NCBI RefSeq assembly: GCF_900258045.1
Contig: NZ_OGVD01000003.1
Coordinates: forward strand, 434,001-498,000
Direction: 5' to 3'
DNA from: Sphingorhabdus sp. EL138
GTDB lineage: Bacteria; Pseudomonadota; Alphaproteobacteria; Sphingomonadales; Sphingomonadaceae
Length of the DNA: 64,000 bases
The number at the start of each line of letters is the position of its first letter. Positions within the stretch are counted from its first letter, which is position 1. The notes under the pieces are model-generated. The model did no database searches, had not been told where the DNA came from, and saw only the letters and a program-made list of their open reading frames with translations. The position numbers and the translations under genes were made by a program. Of this stretch, positions 37,146-45,693 are shown piece by piece.

Positions 37146-40100
37146 CTAAGGCCCATTTCCGGCGTTTGATATTCTGTCCGCTTGGGCCTCGGCGAACCGC
37201 TGCGCCCAGCACAGGCCATTAACGAGTTCCATTTGAGCTATTGTATTGCAGGGTATTTCGAGCAAACGCGGATTTGCATAGATGATTGACAAACATCGAG
37301 CACGACTGATCGCGACATTGAGGCGGTTACGGCTATAAAGAAACTCAATGTTGCGAGGAAGATCCTCACCGCTTGAGGTAGCCATCGACACCAACACTAT
37401 TGCTGCCTCTTGCCCTTGGAATTTGTCAACTGTTCCTACCCTCGCTCCATCTGGCAGCGTTCGTTTCAATAGCTCCACTTGCATATTATAAGGACTGACT
37501 ACCAGAACATCTTCCGTGCCAATTTCATGCTCGGCGCCATCTTTATCGCGCCACGTTTGACCCAGCAGTCCACAATAAGTTTGGTTGACGCGGGCGGCCT
37601 CAGGTTCCGAGCGCTGTGTACATCCCTCACTATCCACATAGACAAAACGCAGTCCTGCCGCTGCAATAGCTTCAGGGTCAAGCACCGGGTCAGCCAAAAT
37701 CTGCTGCGCATCCAATCCTTCCGCTGAACTCAATCGGCGATCATAGACGGCGGCCGAAATAAAGGAGCACAGATCAGGGTGCATCCGGCGGGTTTTTGAG
37801 AGAAAAACGCCTCGATTGGCAGGAACGGTGGCGTGATCTTCCAAGAGGTGTTGAAGCGCTGACACGCCGCTGCCGCCTGGATGTGTACCTTGGATAGGCT
37901 GAGACAACTGCATCTGATCACCAACAAGTACAATGTTCTTAGCCGCGACACCCATCGCCACGATATTGGCGAGCCCCACTTGGCCTGCCTCGTCTACGAA
38001 TAGATAATCGAGGGACCTATCATGTTCTTCCCGGGCAAATAGCCAGGTGGTCCCGGCGACGAGCTGATGAGACCCTGAAACGTCTTTGTTATCCAGCGTC
38101 TCCTGAATCCATCCACCCGTGCCAAGCATCTGGTCTTCACGGCTGCTTTTTTTGATTCCTCTGAAGGAATATCCTTCTGCCGACGCTAGCGATTCAACTT
38201 CCATGATAAGTTGATTAATTGCTTTGTGGCCGTTGGAAGCAACACCAATTCGTTTGCCAGCTTTCAGCAAAGCAACAATCGCCCGCGATGCTGTATAGGT
38301 CTTGCCCGCTCCTGGTGGACCCTGAATGAGCAAATGACTGTGATCGAGCGCGAGAAGGGCATCAATCGTCGCAACAAGTGGCTCTTCTTCCGGCAACATA
38401 ATTGGGAAGCCGTGCTCTCTGCCGATGAGTGCGGGTAAATCGCGGCGCAATATCGAGACGATAGCGGAGTAATGCTCTGCTCGACCGTCTCTGACAGCTT
38501 CTGCAAACCGGTAAACAGCCTTGCGCAGCGGCTTATCGCCAATCGGCCCAGAGGGAATGAGGGACGTTCCCTCCTCAATTGTACTTCTGCTAGGTCCCAG
38601 CTTTAGTTCAATCGTCAATCCATCTTCATTAACCGAAATAACTTCGCCAGCTGGCTCCAGAGTTATCGCGCGTTTTGGGTTATCTCCTGTTTTCAGCTTG
38701 AAGTCTTGAGCTGGAAATTGAAACGCATGGATCGTCGATCGTTTGTCCGCACGCGGGCCAATATTTGGATGGGCTGTCAATCCCGCAAGACATTCTGCGT
38801 CCTCCAGCAGAGCCGTATAATCTAACTCTTGGCGCGCAAACATTGCCCACCATCCCGGTTTGCTTTCTCGGCGGTGAAATTCGAGCAGATCAACGAGCAA
38901 CTGGCGCCATGTGTCATCACCCTCTTCTCCTGCCAATAATGCATCCGACATAGCCGCAACGTTTGCTTCAATTTCGGAAATGCTTTCCGATTTACCCTTC
39001 GCCCCTGCATCACTTGCACCTTCGTACCAAGGTGTTTCGTTGCTGCGCATGCCCAGCAGCCAATCCCGACATTCTAGCGTGGATATACAGTCCTGCTCAT
39101 TGTAATCGCCGATATCTTTAAGCAATTTATCATCTTTGAGGGTGCGCCAACGTTCATACATTACGATGCTGTCCCCCGCAGTTGTAACCTCTCCGCTTCG
39201 AGCATCTTCTAGGTAAAATTTTTCCATGTTTTTGATCGAATAACCGGGTTCGGATGTTCGGATCGCTTCGCGAACGACTTGATAAAGATCCACGAGTTTA
39301 TGGCCACGCAAGAAATCGTCCACTTCGCCTTCACGCGTTCCGTGGAACATGGCGAGCCTTTTTAGGGCAGATTCTTCATAGGACGCGTAGTGATAAATAT
39401 GTGCGTCTGGATATCTAGCTAAACGGGCCGCCATAAAATCCATGGCATCCTCAAAAGCTCTTTTTTCCTCATCTCTGTCATGAGCCCAGAATTCGTGAAA
39501 AACCGCTTTGCCATCATCAACGGTTATTGTCCCGAAAAGATATTCAAGTCCTTCTTCGAAAAGTGGATCGCCTTCCATATCGAAAAACATGTCACCCTCT
39601 GAAGGCCGCGGAAGACGGGACAAACCTTTACCGGGCAGTGTTTGCAGAAGTTCATAGCTGCGCTCGCCTGTTTCGCGCTCAGCAGCCTGTAACCTTGCCT
39701 GATCACGAAGCCGTTCTAAAGTTTCATTTTGAATTCCTAATATTTCCCGAGATGTCGGAATCTCAGCGAGCATTTTTAAATCAGCAATACCGTTTTCACG
39801 TAAAATCGCAGCCTGACCGCGACCAAGACCAGCAACTAGACTAAGATGGTCTTCGGCTTCCCACTGCGCTTCACAGTTAGACGACCACCGGCAAAGCGAA
39901 CAATGATTGCACGGCGTTCCTTCAGATTGCTGGGGCGGTTCGCTTACAAATTTGACGAAGCTCTGACGCGCAAATTCAAAATAGTGGAATACTGAATCGA
40001 CGCGAACAGATGCTGTTTCATGATTTCCCAGAAAGACATGCATCTTTTCGGGTACCACAGCCTGTTCTTTACCCAGAATTTCCGAATATACACACATTTG

Positions 40101-40535
40101 GATGAGGTGTTTGGGCTTTGCTGTGCGAGATAGTTTGGTATCTGCAACTTCGTATGAATAGTCGCCTAGTGATGAAGGCCTGTCTACTTTTACAAGAAAG
40201 TCAGCATAGCCTTGCCAGTTTCCTTCAAGAAGCGCCGCTTGAAATATTACGTCAGGACCCTGTTTGAGTGCTGCCCTGGTAATCTCAGCTTTTTCTATGA
40301 TATCGACGTCACCGCTAATCTCAATGATGGATTTCCCATCTTCCTTTAGTTGATCCAAATAGGCTTGTTCGTGCTCAAGGCCTTTTTCTTGAAACAACTG
40401 CATCTGCTCATCGTCAGGAGGAAAAATGATTGGATTCTCTAGGTTCTTCAGATCCAGAAAAGTTGAGTGTGTGCAGCCAATGAAGTTAATCAAATCGCTA
40501 GCTGAAAAAAGCTTCATTCCATTAAATATTTGCAT
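37146..40535 (-). CDS. TM0106-type RecB-like nuclease fused to RNase H-like domain and SF1 helicase
   Basis: 1129 residues from ATG 40535, with a G-rich ribosome site (the TTG at 40547 is less likely). Domains in order: PD-(D/E)XK nuclease (D in GYADFLVKV, E/K in YEVADTKLSR, about residues 110-135); a four-Cys cluster CNHCSLCRWSSNC (about 209-221), perhaps Fe-S or zinc; a DEDD/RNase H-like domain (FFDMEGDP about 318, YNEQDC about 478); and an SF1 helicase (QGPPGAGKT about 738, YLFVDEAGQV, DKFQGQEAAIV, RLNVAISRA). All motifs look intact. It follows the Ubl operon on the same strand after an 86-base gap. Confidence 0.9.
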   Translation of the reverse strand: MQIFNGMKLFSASDLINFIGCTHSTFLDLKNLENPIIFPPDDEQMQLFQEKGLEHEQAYLDQLKEDGKSIIEISGDVDIIEKAEITRAALKQGPDVIFQAALLEGNWQGYADFLVKVDRPSSLGDYSYEVADTKLSRTAKPKHLIQMCVYSEILGKEQAVVPEKMHVFLGNHETASVRVDSVFHYFEFARQSFVKFVSEPPQQSEGTPCNHCSLCRWSSNCEAQWEAEDHLSLVAGLGRGQAAILRENGIADLKMLAEIPTSREILGIQNETLERLRDQARLQAAERETGERSYELLQTLPGKGLSRLPRPSEGDMFFDMEGDPLFEEGLEYLFGTITVDDGKAVFHEFWAHDRDEEKRAFEDAMDFMAARLARYPDAHIYHYASYEESALKRLAMFHGTREGEVDDFLRGHKLVDLYQVVREAIRTSEPGYSIKNMEKFYLEDARSGEVTTAGDSIVMYERWRTLKDDKLLKDIGDYNEQDCISTLECRDWLLGMRSNETPWYEGASDAGAKGKSESISEIEANVAAMSDALLAGEEGDDTWRQLLVDLLEFHRRESKPGWWAMFARQELDYTALLEDAECLAGLTAHPNIGPRADKRSTIHAFQFPAQDFKLKTGDNPKRAITLEPAGEVISVNEDGLTIELKLGPSRSTIEEGTSLIPSGPIGDKPLRKAVYRFAEAVRDGRAEHYSAIVSILRRDLPALIGREHGFPIMLPEEEPLVATIDALLALDHSHLLIQGPPGAGKTYTASRAIVALLKAGKRIGVASNGHKAINQLIMEVESLASAEGYSFRGIKKSSREDQMLGTGGWIQETLDNKDVSGSHQLVAGTTWLFAREEHDRSLDYLFVDEAGQVGLANIVAMGVAAKNIVLVGDQMQLSQPIQGTHPGGSGVSALQHLLEDHATVPANRGVFLSKTRRMHPDLCSFISAAVYDRRLSSAEGLDAQQILADPVLDPEAIAAAGLRFVYVDSEGCTQRSEPEAARVNQTYCGLLGQTWRDKDGAEHEIGTEDVLVVSPYNMQVELLKRTLPDGARVGTVDKFQGQEAAIVLVSMATSSGEDLPRNIEFLYSRNRLNVAISRARCLSIIYANPRLLEIPCNTIAQMELVNGLCWAQRFAEAQADRISNAGNGP

Positions 40536-40621
40536 AATACCCCCCAATAACTGACTATATTCTTTACTTAAATTTCAGCCTGCGACGAGCAATATGACAC
40601 TAAAGTACACCCATATTGGTT

Positions 40622-41086
40622 TTATTTTTTATCGAATCGCCCTGTAATCCAGTGCTTTAGCTTGCTCAACCAAGCCCAGCCTGCTGGTTTCTTTCCATTA
40701 TGAGAAACTGCAGATGGGGTTGAAGCACCAAGTGGTGACAGTTTTGGATAGTAGTTATCTTTACGCAATCTATCACGGCGACGGCCGCCCTCAATTTGCT
40801 CATCTGACCAATCCTCAGCCCAGTGAACTTGATTTTCATGAATGAAATAATGCGACCGGCAGCTCAAACTCCAACTGCCCACAGACGGTGATATAGAGAT
40901 GGTCTCGCCGTCGAATGTAAAACGCCAATCAATAGGCGAGATTGGCAAAGCAACTTCATTACCGCATCCACACGCACACAAATGTATCATCGTGCGATGC
41001 TCCCCTGAAATAAACAATATTCCGCCTTCAAGGTCTTCAGGTATGTTCAGAACAAATTTTGGAATCAATTGAGCAATGTTGTTCAT
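40622..41086 (-). CDS. DUF6527 metal-binding protein of the ubiquitin-like operon
   Basis: 154 residues. Conserved core: HLCACGCGNEVALPISP (C37, C39, C41), DGETISISPSVGSWS and CRSHYFI (C76, H79), which I read as the DUF6527 family, probably one zinc site. The ATG overlaps the E1 stop (ATGA). The basic, low-complexity C-terminal 50 residues are variable. Function unknown; the family is found with multiubiquitin/E1 operons. Confidence 0.82.
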   Translation of the reverse strand: MNNIAQLIPKFVLNIPEDLEGGILFISGEHRTMIHLCACGCGNEVALPISPIDWRFTFDGETISISPSVGSWSLSCRSHYFIHENQVHWAEDWSDEQIEGGRRRDRLRKDNYYPKLSPLGASTPSAVSHNGKKPAGWAWLSKLKHWITGRFDKK

Positions 41087-42279
41087 GCAGCCTCTCCAAT
41101 GAAATCCTCATTGAGAAGATGATTGCCATCGATAGTAAAAAGCGAAAAATGTTCACTCTCCAAATCCTTATAGAAGCCACGAAATCGCTTCCAACGGACA
41201 ATGGCCAATGCCGCATTCATCATGTTCAAATCAGCAACCTGAATGTTGCGAGCATACACATTGTCCAACCCGTTACTATCGAACGGGATGCGGTCTTTCA
41301 AATGCACTTGCTCCCTCATGCTTGGAGTGCTGGTGGTGACCCTTAGTTGCCCAACCAGAGATCCGTCTGTCATATGGAGCCCCATTCCTACATCAATAAA
41401 TGGTAAATTTAGGCGCTCAAGTTCAGCAACAATGGCCGCTTTCTCCAAACCAGAATCTAAGCAAAGAAACACAAATGTTGCGTCAGCCAAAAGGTGGAAG
41501 CTATCAGGCAACATCCGGACCGAATGTGGAATGATTTGCCGGTGCATGTTGGAGTAGATACCCGCGAGATAATCTACCTTTTTGGGACGTTCTCGCAATG
41601 CGCCGAGCGAAGCGCCTCCGGGTGCACGAAAAGCATTATGCTGAAGAAAATCATCGCCATCAATGATATCGATCCTTTCAGCGGGCGTCTTGGCAGCTTG
41701 ATCCAGAACATACGAACCAGTGCCTCCAACACCGATAATAACTAGACGTTCTCCTGCCAGCTTTTCTGCTAATTCGCCGATCCCGGCGCGGGATGATCCG
41801 GTATCTAGGTAAACAAAAGGGGATTTGATATCTTCATCGGCAACCACTCGGCGCACCCTTGCTGTGACATCAGGAACAATGACAGCAGCTTCATTGGCAA
41901 TAATTGAGCAATAAGTGGACATTTTTTCGTAATAATCCATATAATAGCCAACCTTGGGTTTGCTCGAGAAACTGTGAGTGATCACCAACTTCCCACCCAA
42001 AGACTGCGTTGAGCTGGAATTGATAATTTTATGAAGTGGCTCTCCTTTGGAATTGCATGGAAGCTCTCCAGTAAACATTGCAACATGTGTATCAGGTCGT
42101 TGAGTTTGATCAGCCGACAAAGTCAGAGTTGATACAAGATCGGCTCGCTTGATTGCCTTGCGTTGGGTCACGTATGGGACGTTCCGAACCACAATATGTC
42201 CTGATATGATATCCAATTCATATCCATCTTCTTGCAGGCGAAGGAGATCCGAATTATGATTTATCAGTTGCTGTGACAT
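41083..42279 (-). CDS. E1-like ThiF adenylyltransferase with N-terminal DUF6791 domain
   Basis: 398 residues from ATG 42279 (MSQQLINHNS). N-terminal DUF6791-like part: FTGELPCNSKGEPLHKI, HSFSSKPKVGYYMDYYEK, FVYLDTGSSRAGI (residues 1-168). ThiF/E1 part: ATP site IIGVGGTGSYVLDQAAKTP, IDIIDGDDFLQHNAFRAPGG, FVFLCLDSG, and the C-terminal IDGNHLLNED. Cysteines are C75, C124 and C273; C75 in the DUF6791 part is a candidate transthiolation residue. It adenylates a Ubl C-terminus, presumably that of the overlapping upstream gene. No separate E2, E3 or JAB peptidase gene is present. Confidence 0.9.
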   Translation of the reverse strand: MSQQLINHNSDLLRLQEDGYELDIISGHIVVRNVPYVTQRKAIKRADLVSTLTLSADQTQRPDTHVAMFTGELPCNSKGEPLHKIINSSSTQSLGGKLVITHSFSSKPKVGYYMDYYEKMSTYCSIIANEAAVIVPDVTARVRRVVADEDIKSPFVYLDTGSSRAGIGELAEKLAGERLVIIGVGGTGSYVLDQAAKTPAERIDIIDGDDFLQHNAFRAPGGASLGALRERPKKVDYLAGIYSNMHRQIIPHSVRMLPDSFHLLADATFVFLCLDSGLEKAAIVAELERLNLPFIDVGMGLHMTDGSLVGQLRVTTSTPSMREQVHLKDRIPFDSNGLDNVYARNIQVADLNMMNAALAIVRWKRFRGFYKDLESEHFSLFTIDGNHLLNEDFIGEAA

Positions 42280-42916
42280 TGAAAACCATCCCCTCAACAA
42301 CACGAACTGTCTCGCCCTTGACTAAAGAGCCCTCTGGGCGCTTGGGCGGTCCTTTACGAAAACTAACTGTCAGGCAAATCTGAGCACCTACAGGTGGCAC
42401 TTCAAAAGCCAATGCAATCAACTCTTCAAAACTGATCTTGCCCTTTTTGACTTCACGTTCCCGAGCATTCACAATAATCTTGATGGTTTTCGGCTCTGAT
42501 TTGCGGGATCGGATATGTTCGACACCACCACCTTCAAGCTTAACCGAACCATTCTCAGCAATTGGGAGATCCTGATCGGAGTCCAAGTAGAGCTCGTGGT
42601 CATCCGAAATCCCAGCAATTTGCCGGATATCATCTGCTGAAATCTCATCCGCACCCCATTCCCAACCCCGTTCGTTCACAGTGAAAGTGTGGATATCATC
42701 GGTTTCAAATGATCGAAAAACAGGTATCTGGCCTGACTCAAATTTTATCTCGTTTTCCAAGCCAACCGACTGGGCAATGCCCTCATCAATACGCACCATT
42801 GCATGATGGCTCGCCGGAACCAGCCCTGCTTCGACACGGATTTGGCGGCCGTCAACTAGCTTATCATCAATGGAATAAACTGAACCATTAAGTTCAAATT
42901 TGCGAGACTTGGACAT
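42254..42916 (-). CDS. Multiubiquitin: three tandem ubiquitin-like domains
   Basis: 220 residues from ATG 42916 (MSKSRKFELNG), ribosome site GCAGGAG. Three about 70-residue beta-grasp units: residues 5-72, 76-136 (FTVNERGWEWGADEISADDI, then IAGISDDHELYLD and GGGVEHI) and 143-220 (TIKIIVNAREREVKKGKISF, ALAFEVPPVG, GMVFNVTATDKS). This matches the bacterial multiubiquitin family. The C-terminus ends ATDKS with no Gly-Gly, so any conjugation would need processing or a different chemistry. It overlaps the E1 gene by 26 bases. First gene of the minus-strand operon. Confidence 0.9.
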   Translation of the reverse strand: MSKSRKFELNGSVYSIDDKLVDGRQIRVEAGLVPASHHAMVRIDEGIAQSVGLENEIKFESGQIPVFRSFETDDIHTFTVNERGWEWGADEISADDIRQIAGISDDHELYLDSDQDLPIAENGSVKLEGGGVEHIRSRKSEPKTIKIIVNAREREVKKGKISFEELIALAFEVPPVGAQICLTVSFRKGPPKRPEGSLVKGETVRVVEGMVFNVTATDKS

Positions 42917-43072
42917 AATTACACTCCTGCGGCCGTAACGGACCGTTCGCTTAAGACTCTTGCGGATGATTCGATCTTGGACTACAGCCACATATGAGTC
43001 TTGATATGGACTATCTATATCGAGACTACTATGGAAATCAAGTCCAAATATGGACAAATGGGAGATTTATTT
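42917..43072. promoter_or_regulatory. Divergent control region with palindromic operator GTCCA-AATA-TGGAC
   Basis: Lies between the Ubl operon (leftward) and RES module 2 (rightward). A 14-base palindrome, GTCCA/TGGAC around AATA, is at 43042-43055, and extra TGGAC half-sites lie at 42978-42982 and 43007-43011. Spacing of about 30-44 bases suggests repeated antitoxin binding. Because the region is shared, the antitoxin could also control the Ubl operon (inference). Confidence 0.5.
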
Positions 43073-43462
43073 ATGGCCATAACAACCGTCGCCCAAATGG
43101 GCGGGGGGGAAATTGCGATTCCCGTAAGCTTGGCTGCGTTCACACCATTGGCAGAAGCTTGGGATTTATCTTCAGATGAGCAAATAAAACTTTTGGGATC
43201 GCCACCCCGCTCGACGTTCTTCAAATGGAAGAAGGAGGGTACTGAGGTGCCTAGGGATACTGGCGAGCGCATTTCCCATCTATTGGCGATATGGAAAGCT
43301 CTCGAAATTCTTTTCACTGACCCGGTGCGCTCGCAAGAATGGCTGAAAAGAAAGAATGAATTTTTCGGTGGCCTTTCGGCTCTGGACATTATGCTTGAAA
43401 GAGGCGATTTTTCAGACATCGTAAAAGTGAGGCAGTATCTCGATGCACAGCGAGGGGGCTAA
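43073..43462 (+). CDS. MbcA/ParS/Xre-type antitoxin of RES module 2
   Basis: 129 residues from ATG 43073, chosen because GGGAG lies 8 bases upstream; the frame is open to 43001. HTH-like region DEQIKLLGSPPRSTFFKWKK and C-terminal toxin-binding domain (FFGGLSALDIMLERGDFSDIVKVRQYLD). Divergent from module 1's antitoxin in sequence. It overlaps the toxin start by 20 bases. Confidence 0.88.
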   Translation: MAITTVAQMGGGEIAIPVSLAAFTPLAEAWDLSSDEQIKLLGSPPRSTFFKWKKEGTEVPRDTGERISHLLAIWKALEILFTDPVRSQEWLKRKNEFFGGLSALDIMLERGDFSDIVKVRQYLDAQRGG

Positions 43463-44159
43463 TTTACCGGTTATCGAGATCGACAGCCAATACCACAACT
43501 TGATCCCGTCTCGGTTTCCGCCAGTGCCTGTGTATGAGCGGATCGCCAACGGGAATGATGCGTATTTCGCAGCGGTCGAGGAGCTTACGAATCCTCGCGT
43601 TCGTGAGAAACAACGATTAACCAAAGGCATAGCCGCAGTTGATGAGCAATCTCCAAGATTGCAAAGCTGGAATCACGCACCATTCGCATACCCTAACCCC
43701 GAAGGTAGTAAATTTTACGGACGTGACCGAAACGTCGTCGAACTAGCGGCAGATCTTCAAACAGCGCTTGCTGTATCTGTAATCAGGCGAGAGAACTTTC
43801 TCAAGCGCACATCGGAACCTGCCACTGCAATAGAAATTAGACAGCTGACGCGCAAAGTGACTGGATCATTTATTGATGCAAGAAACTGGAAGGGAATTTC
43901 AGATCGAGAGCGGAGATTAAATCTTGGAGAAGAAGCCGTGAGCCGGTCCTTGGATGGTATCATCTTCCATCCTCATGAGCGCCCTTCCGCAAACAGCGTT
44001 GTTGTTTTGAAGCCCGATTGCTTGGGGAGGCCCAATCAGGCAGAGCACTTTAAATTTCTTTGGAACGGCAACTGCATAACGGTGCTATATGCATTTGGAG
44101 CTGACAAGACTTATGATCCGACTGATCTACAGCTACCAAATGACATTCTCGCGGCATGA
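43443..44159 (+). CDS. RES-domain toxin of module 2
   Basis: 238 residues. RES features: IPSRFPPVPVYERIA near the start, a central ALAVSVIRRENFL where other RES toxins have an ALAET motif, and LDGIIFHPHERPSANSVVVL with the Ser. The first Arg and the E position differ from module 1, so this is a distant RES subfamily. Probably an NAD+-degrading toxin neutralised by the overlapping upstream gene. Confidence 0.82.
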   Translation: MHSEGANLPVIEIDSQYHNLIPSRFPPVPVYERIANGNDAYFAAVEELTNPRVREKQRLTKGIAAVDEQSPRLQSWNHAPFAYPNPEGSKFYGRDRNVVELAADLQTALAVSVIRRENFLKRTSEPATAIEIRQLTRKVTGSFIDARNWKGISDRERRLNLGEEAVSRSLDGIIFHPHERPSANSVVVLKPDCLGRPNQAEHFKFLWNGNCITVLYAFGADKTYDPTDLQLPNDILAA

Positions 44160-44343
44160 TCGACACAATCATGTTCACTGCATACAAAAACACAACCGAT
44201 TATCTAAGTATATTTTAGTCTGCCAGCAACCGGCTCCCAAGCTTTTTCTCTGGCGAAGGCTTGCTTCAACCATCCTATTGCAGCAATTCTTCAAACTCGC
44301 TAACTCTTAATACGCAGTTCGGTCAGTCCCGACTGTGAGGCAT

Positions 44344-44453
44344 AGTAACCTCAACAACGCACGCGCCGGTCAACATTATGTTGGCCGGGTGGCCGTTACG
44401 TATGTCCAGGGTTCGCCTAAAGGTGGCGGCGCTCTGTGCGTGCGCAGGGTTAC
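44344..44453 (+). ncRNA. Candidate structured RNA or leader upstream of the 44506 gene
   Basis: AGTAACC (44344-44350) pairs with GGTTACT (44447-44453); inside, CGCACG pairs with CGTGCG; and 44366-44388 forms a strong hairpin (CCGGTCAACAT/ATGTTGGCCGG). Downstream, GGGT-TACTAAC-ACCC and a GC-rich stretch precede the ribosome site GGAGG of the secreted-protein gene. The gap 44160-44505 has no other gene. I do not recognise a known RNA family; it could be a 5' leader element or an sRNA. Confidence 0.4.
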
Positions 44454-44505
44454 TAACACCCGGCTCCGGGCCCGCCTCTTGTGAAAATCACGACGGAGGC
44501 GATAG

Positions 44506-45387
44506 ATGGCCAAAATCAACTCAACTAATGCACCCAAATGGTATGCGTATGCGATACTGGCTTTAGTGCTTACCAGTGGATCCGCCTCAGCCAATGCGGA
44601 GACAACCGACATTACGATCGGCGAGTTTTTAAAACCTGTGATTGGGTCAACAGATACCAAAGTCCTGCCGGCTACCAACGTTGCTCGCCAATATATCGAC
44701 GCCAACGGTATCAACAAAAGCCAATATCGGATCATTGTTGACGATAACTACGCCCCATATGATACGTTCTTTGAAATAAGGGATGCCTATAAAGGCTATT
44801 GCGAGGCAAGAGATGGTAAACTGGATTTAACTGCCAGCAAGAATAATTATTATATCAAAGATTATTATTCTAACGAATTCCATCGATACGACTGGCCAAA
44901 TATTTCAGGCTATCAGTTATTCACAGCAGTATGCCAGCATCGTACAAGCAAAATGTGGAGCGCCATGGCGGTAGTTATCGCTGATCGCGTCACCCTCGAA
45001 CGGAAATTTGATTGGAGCAATGTGGCTCCTTTGAATCTCAAGACTTTTTCAACAACAACGACCGTGATGGCTGTTGATCCTGCCATCTTCGACCCAAAAA
45101 TGCAGGAAAAAGTGCGCAACTTAATGCCGATCCCGCATAAAAGTGCACCATCTCCTCTCTTAGATGAATTCCGTAATGACCAATCACCCTATTTGCTTCG
45201 ACAAAGAGAATTTCAGGCAAATCTAGCGGTTGGCGATCAAACAAACTGCGGTAAGGTATTGGAAATAAGAGGCCCATTGGTCAAAATCAAATTGCCCAAA
45301 AGCGTCCTTTTCCACAAAAAGTCATCTGCTTGGATCAACAAAGACCGTCTGACAAATGGCCGGCCAGTCGATTGTACCAAGGGCTGA
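44506..45387 (+). CDS. Unknown secreted protein
   Basis: 293 residues with an N-terminal signal peptide (YAYAILALVLTSGSASANA). Ribosome site GGAGG 6 bases before the ATG. The mature protein is soluble, rich in Asn/Tyr/Asp, with four Cys (C93, C139, C249, C290 approximately) that could form disulfides. No domain recognised. It heads a run of small plus-strand genes that may have come in with mobile DNA. Confidence 0.7.
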   Translation: MAKINSTNAPKWYAYAILALVLTSGSASANAETTDITIGEFLKPVIGSTDTKVLPATNVARQYIDANGINKSQYRIIVDDNYAPYDTFFEIRDAYKGYCEARDGKLDLTASKNNYYIKDYYSNEFHRYDWPNISGYQLFTAVCQHRTSKMWSAMAVVIADRVTLERKFDWSNVAPLNLKTFSTTTTVMAVDPAIFDPKMQEKVRNLMPIPHKSAPSPLLDEFRNDQSPYLLRQREFQANLAVGDQTNCGKVLEIRGPLVKIKLPKSVLFHKKSSAWINKDRLTNGRPVDCTKG

Positions 45388-45426
45388 TACATCGTGCCAT
45401 CTGATCAGGAATGAGAAACCAGAAAC

Positions 45427-45618
45427 ATGGACGAAGAACTCAAAATCATCGAACGCATCCTCGAATGGGCGGGTAGCCAGGACCAGGCCTATGCCTGGTA
45501 TCGCACCCAACCTATTCCTTCCGTCGGCGGAGAGACGGCTGAGGCAATGGTAAAGTCAGGTCGTGTGGATGTAATCCATAACTATCTCGATCATTTGGCA
45601 GTGGGTGGCTATGCATGA
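45427..45618 (+). CDS. Stand-alone MbcA/ParS toxin-binding-domain protein
   Basis: 63 residues. AWYRTQPIPSVGGETAEAMV and VDVIHNYLDHLAVGGYA match the C-terminal toxin-binding domain of RES antitoxins (DUF2384-like), without an HTH. Ribosome site AGGAATGAG. No RES toxin is next to it, so it could be an orphan antitoxin or anti-addiction protein able to bind RES toxins. Confidence 0.75.
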   Translation: MDEELKIIERILEWAGSQDQAYAWYRTQPIPSVGGETAEAMVKSGRVDVIHNYLDHLAVGGYA

Positions 45619-45693
45619 CCATCAACTTGCAAGACCTGCAGCACTCTAATTCTAAAATATTTCGGCGCTTCAACAGGCAATGAAGAGGATTGC

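Noticed and set aside
44376-44735. 119-residue minus-strand frame overlapping the start of the secreted-protein gene
   Set aside because: It is antisense to the signal peptide region and the structured leader, has no ribosome site and no family character.
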